This document shows positions 1-10,321 of a DNA stretch of 64,000 nucleotides, one piece after another. The translations under genes were made by a program, and so were the position numbers. Source of the stretch: Ottelia alismoides (Eukaryota > Streptophyta > Magnoliopsida > Alismatales > Hydrocharitaceae); assembly GCA_037367405.1 (NCBI GenBank), contig JAZKJV010001865.1, positions 1,302,001 to 1,366,000 of the forward strand, given 5' to 3'. The notes beneath the pieces were generated by a model. The model did no database searches, was not told the DNA's origin, and worked only from the letters and a program-made list of their open reading frames with translations. The number at the start of each line of letters is the position of its first letter. The first letter of the stretch is position 1.

Positions 1-541
1 GGCTCTCATGAACTCTCCCCAGTAGTGTGATATGAAATGAAAATCTCTATCTGACACTACTTCCTTGGATATCCCATGCAACCGAATGATGTGCTGAACA
101 TGTAACTTGGCTAGTTGCACTGGTGTATATGTCATGTTGACCAGGATGAAATGTGCTGACTTGGTCAAGATGTCAACAATGACCCATATCGCATCATTCC
201 CTCTAGGGGTGCACGGCAATGATGTGACAAAATCCATGGAGATGTTCTCCCATTTCCACACCGGGATGGGAAGAGGCTGCAGTAAACTAGGAGGCCTTTG
301 GTGTTCTGCCTTCACCATCTGGCAAGTAAGACACCTGCTAACATGTTCGACTATGTCCTTCTTCATGCCTTCCCACCAAAAGTGTTTGCGGAGGTCTCTG
401 TACATCTTGGTTCCACCTGAATGTATGGAAAGTATCGAGCTATGCGCCTCATCCAGGATCTCTCTCCTCAGCTCCTTGTTATCTGGGACATACATACGGT
501 CCCCCTTCCATACGATGGATTCACAGACTCGAAATCCATAG
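1..541 (-). pseudogene. G1 integrase, N-terminal zinc domain and start of catalytic core
   Basis: The minus-strand frame is open to the window edge. It shows the HHCC zinc-binding module: two histidines in a short segment ending in SIHSGGTKMYRDL, followed by the CLTC pair. The catalytic core follows, with the first aspartate in a SMDFV context and the second in VVSDRDFHF. The glutamate of the DDE triad is off the left edge. Integrase inserts the double-stranded cDNA into the host chromosome. The segment continues the same polyprotein as the RNase H and RT to its right. No stop is visible within it, but the rest of the element is broken, so it is listed as part of a defective copy. Confidence 0.85.
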
Positions 542-1010
542 AATTCATCCTTCAAGCATATGTGGTACAAGACTTTGATCCTCTGATCTGTCTGTTGCCC
601 TTGTACAATCATATCCCACATGCTGCTACACTTGGCTGGCACTGTCACTACATCGGATGTGCCCTCAAATGGATGACACTCACTAAGTGCAGTGAGCACA
701 TCCCAAGTCTTCAACTAGGCTGTAGAATCCTCAGTGTATGGTCGCCTACTCAAGGCATCTTCTACTGCATTCCCCTTATCAGGATGGTAGGAGATGGTAC
801 AATCATAATCTTTTAGCAGTTCTCATATTTAGCTCCTTCTAATCAAAAAATGTATTTGAGGCTCTTGTGGTTTGTGAAGATCTCAAATGTCACCCCATAC
901 AAATAATGATGCCATATCTTTAATGCAAAGACTATGGCCGCCAACTCCAATTCATGAGTGGGGTAGCTGGGTTCATGGTTCTTCAGTTGTCATGACGCGT
1001 ACGCCACAAC
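542..1010 (-). pseudogene. G1 RNase H and connection region, broken
   Basis: Immediately downstream of the RT ORF the minus strand reads on past a TAG stop into recognisable RNase H sequence. It includes [19 protein letters not shown], then a motif ending in KIWRHYLYG, then [14 protein letters not shown]. These match the second half of the gypsy RNase H domain, which removes the RNA strand during reverse transcription. The aspartate of the usual TDH motif is replaced by asparagine (TNH). The part nearer the integrase (about 542-830) holds several stops and is poorly conserved. Confidence 0.75.
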
Positions 1011-2105
1011 CTATCTACGCTGCATTAACACTGCACCCAAGCCCTCCTTGGAAGCATCCGTGTACACGGTGAAAACAAAGGTACCAGAAGGAAGGGTGAG
1101 GATGGGCGCAGAAGTCAATCGATCCTTGAGCGTTCGGAAGCTCAACTCACATTTGTCACTCCAAACAAATGGAACATGCTTCTGCGTCAACTGGGTGAGG
1201 GGTAGAGCCAATTGAGAGAACCCTCTATCAAACCTCCTATAGTATCCGGCGAGGCCAAGGAAACTGCGAATCTCTATAACCATCTTGGGACGCTCCCAAG
1301 ACACTACTGCCTCTATCTTGGCTGGGTCAACTGACACCCCTGCCCCAGAAACAACGTGACCAAGAAAAGCCACCTCAGAAAGCCAAAACTTGCACTTGTT
1401 GTATTTCGCATACAACCGGTGCTCTCGAAGCGTCTCTAGTATGGTGCGAAGATGAGACTCATGCTCGTATTCATCATGAGAGTAGACTAAAACATCATCA
1501 ATGGACACGATCATAAATCTGTCCAAATGCGGACGGAAGACCTGGTTCATCAAATCCATGAATGCGGCAGGTGCATTCGTGAGTCCAAATGGCATCGCCA
1601 AGAACTCGTAGTGGCCATGTCTGGTGCGGAAAGCAGACTTCATTACATCGGCTTTCTTGATCCTAAATTGATGATATCCCGACCGCAGGACAATCTTAGA
1701 GAACATTGTTGCTCCCTGCAACTGGTCAAATAGATCATCTATCCTGGGAAGTGGGTAATGGTTCTTGACCGTTCTCTTGTTCAACTGCCTATAGTCTATG
1801 CATAGCCTTAGGGATCCATCCTTCTTCCTCACAAAGAGGACTGGGGCTCCCCATGGTGACGTACTGGGGCGGATGAATCCCTTTACTAACAGCTCCTGCA
1901 ATTGTACCTTGATCTCCTTGAGCTCAACTGGTGCCAACCTGTATGGAGGGATAGAAATCGGTTGTGTATCTGGTAACAGCGTGATCTCAAACTCTATCTC
2001 TCGTACTGGCGGTAATCCAGGCAGTTCGTCTGGAAATAAGTCAGGGAACTCACGCACAACTCTGACATCCTCTATCATCTGATCCTGTGCCGCTGAATCT
2101 ACCAT
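1011..2105 (-). CDS. G1 reverse transcriptase ORF with start of RNase H (364 aa)
   Basis: This is the longest open frame in the window. It contains the gypsy RT landmarks in order: [10 protein letters not shown] ahead of the domain, [17 protein letters not shown], the fingers and palm region ending [19 protein letters not shown], and the active-site segment SIDDVLVYS. The phenylalanine or tyrosine usual before IDD is serine here. [11 protein letters not shown] and [11 protein letters not shown] follow, then the first RNase H strand, [18 protein letters not shown]. It copies element RNA into cDNA inside virus-like particles. The frame is the same as the protease to its right, from which it is separated by a TAG at 2154-2156. 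The listed start is simply the first methionine after that stop. In a live element this would be an internal part of a polyprotein. Confidence 0.93.
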   Translation of the reverse strand: MVDSAAQDQMIEDVRVVREFPDLFPDELPGLPPVREIEFEITLLPDTQPISIPPYRLAPVELKEIKVQLQELLVKGFIRPSTSPWGAPVLFVRKKDGSLRLCIDYRQLNKRTVKNHYPLPRIDDLFDQLQGATMFSKIVLRSGYHQFRIKKADVMKSAFRTRHGHYEFLAMPFGLTNAPAAFMDLMNQVFRPHLDRFMIVSIDDVLVYSHDEYEHESHLRTILETLREHRLYAKYNKCKFWLSEVAFLGHVVSGAGVSVDPAKIEAVVSWERPKMVIEIRSFLGLAGYYRRFDRGFSQLALPLTQLTQKHVPFVWSDKCELSFRTLKDRLTSAPILTLPSGTFVFTVYTDASKEGLGAVLMQRR

Positions 2106-2153
2106 GTAGGTAAGGTAGCCTACGCAACCATGGGTAAGAAACTGTTGTGCCCT

Positions 2154-2585
2154 CTAGGCAGAGATGCACTCAATCCTGCCCTCAGATGTGTGTCCATCGA
2201 ACTGAAATGGCGGCACTCCAGGTAAGTGGAAGACCATCATCTTCCCAAAATAGTCCAGGCACACGTGGTGCCTCTCTAACCAGTCCATGCCGAGGATTAT
2301 GTCAAAATACTCTAATTGTATCAACAACAAGAATGATGGCATCTCATGCCCACCTATCTGTACATCCACATCCTCCCTTTCCTGGCGGATAATGAAAAAT
2401 TGGCCTCCTGGGCCCTTGATGTAGTACGGGGAAGCAACCTCAATCACTGATTTGCCCAATGTGGGCACCATACAATGTGCAAGAAAGGAATGTGTAGCCC
2501 CTGAATCAAACAATGCATGTAAGGATGTCCCATGACCTGAAATCATACCTTTGACGACCGATCCAGAAGCGTGAGCCTGCTCTTA
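2154..2585 (-). pseudogene. G1 aspartic protease
   Basis: The frame contains LFDSGATHSFL, the catalytic D-S-G-A signature of retropepsins. About 60 residues later comes IILGMDWLERHHV, the hydrophobic-Gly motif that packs against the active site. In the element the protease cuts the Gag-Pol polyprotein. It lies in the same frame as the RT, with a TAG at 2154-2156 between them and a TAA at 2583-2585 just upstream of the domain. The domain core itself is uninterrupted. Confidence 0.88.
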
Positions 2586-3278
2586 TGTCACTGCATTCAG
2601 TTGTCCTCGTCCGGGTGCACTGGATCCCGCAACACTGATTGTCTGTTGTGGGCCTCGCTGAAAGTCACAACCTCCTTGGTGGGATCATGATCTCTGAAAC
2701 TGGCTAGAAGACCCAGTTGGTCTTCCACTTTGTTGTTGTTGTGCGCTTGAGCTATTGGCACGCAAAGGGCATTGGGCCTTTAAGTGGCCCGATTGTCTAC
2801 AAAGATAGCAAGTACGAGTGTTTGCCTGTGACAAGATCCCACCAGAAGCAAAACTGCCAGCTCTAAACCTACGACTCGGTGCCCTTGTATGGGGGCGAGA
2901 AGAAACTGAACTACGTCCTGCCAAGGCCTGCCCCAAGGAAGGGGATGGTGTAAACCTACTAGTGGTCGGTGCCGCCGCTATCAGGTGGTGGCGGAGATCT
3001 CCATGGAACTGAGAGAAGTCTCGATGCACAACTCTGCTAGGTCGGAGTGGAGGTAACTGTGAATGACCCCCATGTAATCGACGTTGTGTAGCTTCCCACT
3101 TTGTCGCCTTCACAGTAACCTCCTTGATATAGGTGAGGTCCAGGGTAGAGAGCCTCTCATGTACCTCCTCACGTATTCCCCGGATGAACTTCTGCAAGTT
3201 CTCCTGGAGGTAGGCTGTTGTAGCAGGAGAATTGCGAGAGAGCTCTGTGTATCGGATCAGATACTCTTGGGATGTCAT
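2586..3278 (-). pseudogene. G1 gag C-terminal half with CCHC zinc knuckle
   Basis: The reading frame carries the end of the gag domain (EEYLIRY-like context, then TELSRNSPATTAYLQENL and RGIREEVHERLSTLDL), a Ser/Pro/Arg-rich linker, and one zinc knuckle, CYLCRQSGHLKAQC (CX2CX4HX4C). Gag forms the particle and the knuckle binds element RNA. A TGA at 2685-2687 interrupts the frame before the protease, which is otherwise in the same frame. Confidence 0.88.
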
Positions 3279-3810
3279 CGACCCCTATCTCAACTCAGCA
3301 AACTGCCTCCTCTGATCTTCCACCTAATGGTCTGGGTAGAACTCTACACGAAACTCGTTAAAGAAGGTCTCCCACGTGATGGGTCCCGTCAATTGCTCCT
3401 TGGTGGCATTCCACCACTGCTCTGCATATCCAGCTAATGAGTACTCTCAAATGACACCCATGTGTCCTCGGGTGCACGTATCATCTTCAGAACTTTGAAA
3501 ACCTGTGACATCCATAACTAAGCTTCGTCAGGGGTGGTGGTACCGAGGAACTGTGGTACCACCGCCCGCTGGTATGCGGCGTACGTGCTCTGATGCTTCT
3601 GCAAAGCATCTGCATCCTCCGGCTGCTCTGGCTCCAAGGGAAATGACAAGTTGACACTCTCCTCCCCATCGTGAGAGGGACGGTAGGAGGGGTCATCTTG
3701 CCGCTGGAGCCGATGCTCCATCACCTCTCTTGGCGCTGTTGGATCCCCTGTACCGTCTATACAAGGAGAGCCAACTGCTGCACCACATCTGGATCCACGC
3801 GAGATGGCAT
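3279..3810 (-). pseudogene. G1 gag N-terminal half, frameshifted
   Basis: A plausible gag start is the ATG at 3808-3810, giving MPSRVDPDVVQQLALLV. The sequence then needs at least two frame changes and passes several stops. On the way it shows EPEQPEDADALQKHQSTYAAY, PQFLGTTTPDEA, a QVFKVLKM segment, and a match to the WWNATKEQL region that is typical of plant chromovirus gag. The start lies about 190 bases from the primer-binding site, a normal leader length for this lineage. This part is clearly more decayed than the RT. Confidence 0.75.
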
Positions 3811-3996
3811 GGTTCTGCAAAAAGGACTAAGGTATTAACACTTATTTCTTAAGAGAGACATTATGTGAGACATGTGGACATGGATGCAATCATGTTGTTC
3901 TCCTGTGTACTCGTGTTGGGTCAGAAGACCTTCACAATATCCAATATTTGAACACCAATAAGGAATGATATGTGTGGAATGGAATGGAGTACCACT

Positions 3997-4008
3997 GCTC
4001 TGATACCA
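3997..4008 (-). other. G1 primer-binding site for initiator tRNA-Met
   Basis: The minus strand reads TGGTATCAGAGC, the complement of the 3' end of plant initiator tRNA-Met. It lies 3 bases inside the LTR boundary. It fixes both the orientation of G1 and the inner edge of its 5' LTR. Confidence 0.93.
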
Positions 4009-4011
4009 ATT

Positions 4012-6896
4012 TGTGGCGCCCCTAGGATCCGGGTACTCGGCAAATATATTTCCACGCATACAAATTTCCACATTCGAATACTTGACATTCACAAAAGCTG
4101 GAGAAAATAACACAAAACATTGGAAATTTTAAATTTTTCATTGCACTCATAAATTCCATTACATTCCATTGATCATTTCCAAGCCCACAAAAAAATATAC
4201 ATGTAAGCATAAAATAGGCATCCACAATTATACATTACATGCCATGTCTCTCAACAAAATACTACAAGTGAAGAAGTATAGTAAAACTGCAACCAATAAC
4301 TATATTGCAATAAGTGTCGTGAGGCTGCACACAAGGATGGTGCCTCCAACTAGTTACTGTTGCGAGCCTGCGGGTCCGCACGTAGGTACGTTATGAGCAA
4401 AAATGCTCAATACAATTTAAACAATTATACAATAACAAGCAACATATAATTTAAATTTGTGCAAAAGAGAAAGGAATTGGATAATTGATCTCACGAGAAT
4501 TGCAATCCTTTATTTGTTATTAGATATGGATATGAGTAACCAAGCTTCGTAGATAACAATGCATCCTAACTAAGTTCCCAACACGTTCACTTAGCCCCAC
4601 TTCCCAATGATACTTCCGATTCACAATTTAGATTCCACCCGAGAATCATCGCGACTAAACCGTACTCCTTATGCACAGGAGATTCACGTCCCATTCCCAA
4701 CTTCATTAACCATATTTTCCCGGAACTCCTCTCTTAGCGCTCCCACTCGGAATACCGACCAATGTAGCCTACATTGGCCCATAAACGAGTGTTAACTATA
4801 AGTGACAAGCAAAACACTAGCCGACCAACCATGACTACTTGCCAGCGCTCGTGCACCGAGCTAACGCACGCAAGTGCTGAGGCCAGCACCGTCAGATTAG
4901 CACCTCGGTGTGCCAAGCAACATGTCCCCAACCATCACAGCTACAATAGCAGTTGGGATCGCGGTCATCTAGGCTACTACCCGGGACCCCAATGGTGCAT
5001 GCCCCTCCCTTGGCAGCAACTACTTCATCTACTCACTATTTCCCAAAGGATCAGAGTTGTCATAATTTATGAAAGTACTAGATAAAAGAACACTATAGAA
5101 TATAGGGATAGAATTTAGTATAATCTCCTGGTTCAATTTAATATCATTGTTATAATGGAGCACCAGGGAGAGATATGCATAAAACGTAGACTAATTAGAG
5201 AAAGATATAGTACCTATAGCAAGAAAAATCTTTGCCATTTTTTTGCCTAGAAAATCTATAGCGGTTGCTACCAATAATACATATATTCAAGATAAACCTA
5301 TTCTAAGGCAGCAATACATGCAGTCAATCCCTCCCTTACAGTGGAAAATAATGCTTGATTTTCGTTTTCATTTTTGTCTATGGTATTGTTGCTAACTACT
5401 AGAGAACATAAGAAAATTAACCAATAAGTGATCATGCCTGCTCATACTCAGGATGTGACTCCATATCTCAAACTATCGTAGATAGCAGGATTTTAAACAA
5501 GTCTTTACCAAAATCGGTATTAATTTCCTCTATATTACCAAAAGTGTAACGTTTAAGATTTTGGTAGATGAAAAAGCAAAGAATGTGCACTCACATGGGT
5601 AGGCAAATTAATTCCCCAAATTTATTCATTGCACTAAAGGGTATACATCCATACCATAAGCAACCAAACTGGCTAATCATAATTAAGTGATGGAATTTTG
5701 CAATGTCTATGTAACATTAGTTACCATCACGAACGGCATTGGCCAAGATCGACCCTATTATCAAAGATAGGAATTAGAGCAGACAAAGTCCCCGTAGAGG
5801 TGCTGACCGAAATGCAGTTGAAATCCTTGTAACTAGTGGAACCTCATTCTCTTCCATTTTATTTGGAGGATCAAAATTTGGAATCACATCAAGGAGCACA
5901 TACTGCATACGTGCAAGTCATCTCCAATTTCAGTGTAGAATTAGGAGAATTAGGAATTGGAAACATTAGTCAGAGGAGGAACTCCCCAGGTTCCCCCTCT
6001 TTTTCTGCTATCTATCACATACGTATGGGTATCATTTCAAGAATTATGCAGCAACACCCTCAAACGTTCAAGGGACATCTAACTTAAGAAATATATTCAT
6101 TTAGATTCTAAGGTGAATCACTCTCCGCCAGCAATTGGGAACCAAATCCATCAAGAGAATATGCATTTGTAATTGTTGAGGCATGAACTTACGATCATGA
6201 ATTTATGTTTATCGACTCCTGTCTATTCAAAGACTAGGGAAATACCGCATTTTACATGGTAAGCTATGAGGGTCTAGAGAGATGATAGAATGCTTGCAGA
6301 ATTCTAGGGAACATGGAGTGAACCGTGATTAAATGCGACTTATGTCAAAAGAGGAAAAAAAAGATATATCAAACAAGGATCACACCACAAAAGCTGTAAT
6401 GAAAGTTATACTACTATTCATATCAAAGAGATGGAAATTTGTGTGGAACCACAGCAAGAGGATGGGGGAGCATCGTACCTTTTCTACACCAGCACGGCTT
6501 CGGATCGCCGATACGAAGAGCTCCGGTGGCCCTTGGTGAAGGAGAGGGAAGAGGAATGGAGTAGGGAACTGCTGGAGGTCGAAGGAAGGAGGATTTGGGC
6601 GTTTTGGGTGAGTTTCACGAAGGGGAAGGGCTGGTATATTGGTTGGGACTCAGATTCGGATCCGGGTCTGGATCTGTATATGGCCTGGACCCCCTCTCGC
6701 TAAAATGGTCATGACTCAGACTCCAAAATTCGGATTTTACCGTTCTTGGACTCGTTGGAAAGCTATTGACGAGCCATATGCAATGGACTCCTTATTCTAA
6801 TTTTTTGTTCACTGAATAAGTACAAATTTTGCAATTAAGTCCAGACTCAGCCAAGATTTGCATTTTATTCCATGTTCAGTATTCGGGGTCTTCACA
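4012..6896 (-). repeat. G1 5' LTR (about 2.9 kb)
   Basis: The inner edge is fixed by the primer-binding site: the minus strand reads ...GGGGCGCCACA and then the PBS. The outer edge is inferred at 6896, where the minus strand starts TGTGAAGACCCCGAATAC. That is a common start for Tekay-type LTRs, and beyond it G2 gag sequence resumes. The span contains no convincing gene. Its GC-rich stretches (about 4800-5000 and 6430-6700) give short open frames that I take as LTR leader sequence. The partner LTR is outside the window, so the boundary is not confirmed by comparison. Candidate target duplication on this side is TCAGG (6897-6901). Confidence 0.7.
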
Positions 6897-6901
6897 TCAG
6901 G

Positions 6902-9066
6902 TGCTTGTGGTGATCTACTGCTCCTGAGAGCATGAAGTTAGATAAAAATCCAGGAAAAGAGATCGTACCTATTGTGTTGTCTACCTGATCTGGTTGCCTT
7001 TTTTAGTTATTCGGATTCATTTGAGGGTGTGTGGGAAGAGTGGTCTTGGGCGCGGTTAACTCATCCAAACGATGGTTAACCCACTCCATCTCACTAATGT
7101 GCATAGTCTCTAGTGTGCTCAACATGTCCATGATTTGGTTCAGTGCCAGGGCTTGCGAAGATATTTCTGGTTCAGCACGGTATCCTTGGCTCTCAGCTCT
7201 CTCCTGCCTCTACATGTCCTGCTGCGGAGCGTACTACTGAGGAGATCATTGTGGCATGAATGGAGATTGTTGTTGCTGCTGGTGATAATTAGACTGTGAT
7301 TGTCGAGTAGGATGATGAACAGAATGTGGTCTCTGATAGATGTTCTGGTGAGAGTCCTGTTGCGTATAGTATTGTCAGTGCTAATATTGCTGATGTCCAT
7401 GTTGCGCATAATGTTGCGGTTGTTGCTGATAATTTAAACTCAGTTGCAGAATCAGAGCGTACCATATTCCCTTTATTCCAAGGGTGGCTTGAGGCTCAAC
7501 ATCGATATCTATGGTTGATGGTCTGACCGGGATTGGCATGAGAATGGTCCTCCTGTCAATCAATCTGCGTAGTCTCTGGCTCGCTTTAGACGAAAAGGAT
7601 CTAAAGGGGGGTGGAGAGGGTAAAGAACTCCAAGCAGGTTGTGAAGTCGAAGAAGCTTGAGCCTGCTGAAACTTAAGTTGCAGTTTCATCACCTTCTTCG
7701 TAAGATCACTCAGCTGCTGAGACAGAGATGAGAGTTTCTCCAACTCTCGCAGTGGTTGCAAGTCCTGGACTTGCTTTTTAATCACATCTACCAACATTAA
7801 CTTCTCGTTGATATAAACCATGTTGATATTGGATTCAGATTCTGAAATGTTTGTCACCTTATGATGCTCTCGATGATCTAGTGGTTGAGGGGCCTTCTAG
7901 AATGCCCGAGTAGAGTCGACGACTCTCGAGTTCTTTACCATCCCCTCGAAGATGGACCAGACAAACTCGGCATCTCGATTCACATGGTTGCCGCCACATG
8001 CGACACTTACTAGCCCTTGTATATTTGATGGAGTCCTCCAAAGTAATTCTGAAAAAGCACCTTCATTGGTATCTCATGATGAGGACATCTCTCGATAAGA
8101 TCATTGAATCGATCCCATACCTCGTGAAAAGATTCATTCGGTAATTACGTAAAGTTGGAGATCTGACTCCTCATCATGTTTGTCCATCTGAGAGGAAATA
8201 ATTTACGCAGGAATGTGGACTTCAAATCAGTCCACGTAGAAATCTCTCTCCCTAAATGATCGAGCCAGTAAAGCGCCTTATCTACTAAGGCGAAGGGGAA
8301 GTATTTAAGGCGAACAATTTCCTGCGTAACTCCAGGGTAATTAATCGTACCACAAATCATCTCAAATTATTGCAAAAAGGTAAACAACTCCTTTGCGGCA
8401 TTCCCATAGAAATTTGAAAGCAATGAGATGAAAGATGGATGCAACTTGTATGGCCCCTGACTCGGTGGCAACCGAATCCAATGATGTAGCGTTCTCGCCC
8501 CGGGGGTCATACTCATCTCTGAGTGTCGCGAGAACCATAGCAGGTGGCAGTGGGTTCCCGGCTCCTGCTCTGAGCGTAGAGATCTCATATCGTAACTCAT
8601 TCTACACTCTGAACTGGTCTCGAATCTGAATATTCATTTGATGTTACGTAACGAGAATCTCGGTTGTGATATATGCGGCTGGATCCGGTCTTCCATCTAC
8701 GTATTGTTCCTAAACTATTCGCTCCTCTACTCGTCCCTTTTCGCGAGCCATCTGCTTCAAATCTTCTGGAAAAGAAAACTTCTCGTAAGAACTCTGAGAA
8801 AAAACGGCTGGAGAAATCGACGATAAATGGAGGCGGGGGTCTTCCTCAAAAGACAGGCTGGGAGGCGAGGGAGTCAGGGTCTGACTCTCCTCGAGATCAG
8901 ATGGGACAGACTCAGAAAGAGGGTCATCCTGAGTCCGTGAAGATGTACGATGTATGGTGAAAGATCGAGAGCTCATGGAGTCTGAGCAAAATAGTTGTCT
9001 AGTCGTCATCTTCGATGTCAAGAGATAATCGAGAGAGTACGATGTCAAAAGAATGAGAGAAAGCAT
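6902..9066 (-). pseudogene. G2 gag (retrotransposon gag domain), broken
   Basis: Reading the minus strand leftward, a likely start is the ATG at 9007-9009 (MTTRQLFCSDSM...); an upstream in-frame ATG lies at 9066. After a Ser-rich N-terminus, the Retrotrans_gag domain is seen around 8060-8360. Its landmarks are RLKYFPFALVDKALYWL, REISTWTDLKSTFLRKLFP, and a continuation resembling NESFHEVWDRFNDLIERCPHH. A coiled segment follows, rich in Leu, Gln and Ser (about 7600-7850, SLSQQLSDLTKKVMKLQLKF), and then a Gln/His-rich tail near 7250-7430. Stops and frame changes occur at several points. The style is that of Athila/Tat gag rather than chromovirus gag, and no zinc knuckle was found. Gag would package the element RNA. 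Confidence 0.8.
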
Positions 9067-10300
9067 ATAAGACGCGTTAACTCACGCCTCACAAGCAAAC
9101 ACAAAGCAAACCCCGTATCCACACACACAACCCAATGATGACCGTAAGAGTTCGATCGTTTATCTTGTCAATTTTAGTTTTATTTTGGCATACAAGTATT
9201 TTTCACAAATTATCGTGAGCTGATAGGTGCCAGGAATTTCCCCTTAACACTGTCCCAAGTCCTTACAGAAAATCACTTGTCCTCAGCAAGTATGGGAGTA
9301 AGTACGGATCGTTTCCTGCTACCCTTGTTACTTGAGAATGGAGCCTTATGCATTGTCCTCTAAACCCCCCACTCTGCTAAGTAAACTCGAATCGTTTTCG
9401 GCTACCTGAGCGTACCTACTGAAGAACAATGATCAAGTGTATGGACTAAGTAGTATCTTGAAGGAAACTGGAACTTTGGTTCTTGCCTTATGTGTCGTCC
9501 CTCACTCACAATTTCTGGAAAATGTACCTGCAGTTGAATTGCGGGGATTACTCTCCCAAAGAAAATGATCCTTACATTTCTTTTGTTGTCAGATATTTTA
9601 GCAGTCCCGATTTTATTTTCGGTTATCCAATTTTAGATTTTTTCCAGACAAACATCTAACGAATTTTTTTATTATATCGTAAATAAATGCACCTAAGTTG
9701 CGAATTCTAGAACTAACTACGAAGACACAAGCGGATAGGAAAAAAATCGAAAAAACACCTAAGCATGCACCTAGCCTTGAGAAAAACCGTGAAAAACCGA
9801 CGATGCGAGAAAAACCATAGCGGGTTCCCTGCTCCCTCGAATGCACGACACTCGGTGAAGCAATCCCTGAGAAAAAGGCAGGGGAGGTACAAGTTAGAAT
9901 GCCCTTACAGGGCCCCATTCTACAAAATACAAAAATGCGGGCAAATGCCCTTTCTTTTTTTCTTTTTTTAGTTGCAAAAATATTACAAGAAAGACCCTAG
10001 CTAATTCTTTCCTCAGCAACTCACCCGTGAGAGAAGGGAGCGATCTCTATACTTTCATCTACTTCGGTTTCTAAGGAAACCGACTGAACCTGCAGGCCAT
10101 GCAAAAATTAGTTAGGAAAAAGAAGAAATAATGAAAAGCCGTAAAAAATATTAGTTAGAAATTCAAAGAAACACAAAAAATCGAAGAAAACACCGTAAAT
10201 TGAAAACCAATCAAAAATACAGAAAGAACTACAATTTGTAAAACCAAGAATATCGGGAATTTTCATAATTAAAGTAAAAAACCAATGTAAAAATAATGCC
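9067..10300 (-). other. G2 untranslated leader between PBS and gag
   Basis: No gene is seen here; short open frames such as 9613-9918 have no recognisable domain. The segment aligns by eye with the leaders of G4 (plus, 36921-37600) and G5 (minus, 57842-59397). The shared blocks are a GGGACTGCTAAA block at 9597-9615 and two copies of a GGTAGC-type motif at 9307-9323 and 9390-9406. A third block ahead of gag contains ACTCTTA and CATTGGGTTG on the minus strand, near 9130-9160. The length is typical of Athila/Tat leaders. Confidence 0.7.
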
Positions 10301-10318
10301 TCCTCGGCAACGGCGCCA
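10301..10318 (-). other. G2 primer-binding site for tRNA-Asp
   Basis: The minus strand reads TGGCGCCGTTGCCGAGGA. It matches the complement of the plant tRNA-Asp 3' end (CCCCGGCAACGGCGCCA) except for one base in the GGGG run. This is the standard Athila/Tat primer site. It begins 3 bases from the LTR edge. Confidence 0.92.
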
Positions 10319-10321
10319 TTT

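Larger units (their letters stand above)
1..6896 (-). mobile_element. G1: Ty3/gypsy Tekay/Del-like LTR retrotransposon, cut by left edge
   Basis: On the minus strand the order from right to left is LTR, iMet primer-binding site, gag with a zinc knuckle, aspartic protease, reverse transcriptase, RNase H and integrase. This is the Ty3/gypsy order. The RT and integrase wording resembles plant chromoviruses of the Tekay/Del type. The chromodomain and the 3' LTR would lie left of base 1 and are not seen. Protease and RT share a frame broken by single stops, and gag is spread over frames, so the copy is defective but not ancient. It sits inside the gag of G2: G2 sequence resumes at 6897. The lineage name is inferred from sequence style, not from a search. 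Confidence 0.88.

Noticed and set aside
107..816. Plus-strand frames at the left edge
   Set aside because: They are shadows of the minus-strand integrase and RNase H of G1.
6431..6703. 90-codon acidic/Trp-rich frame as a small gene
   Set aside because: It lies inside the G1 LTR on the strand opposite to G1 and has no domain.
10301..10318. Possible tRNA-Asp gene fragment
   Set aside because: Only the 3' complement is present and it sits at the LTR edge, so it is a primer-binding site.
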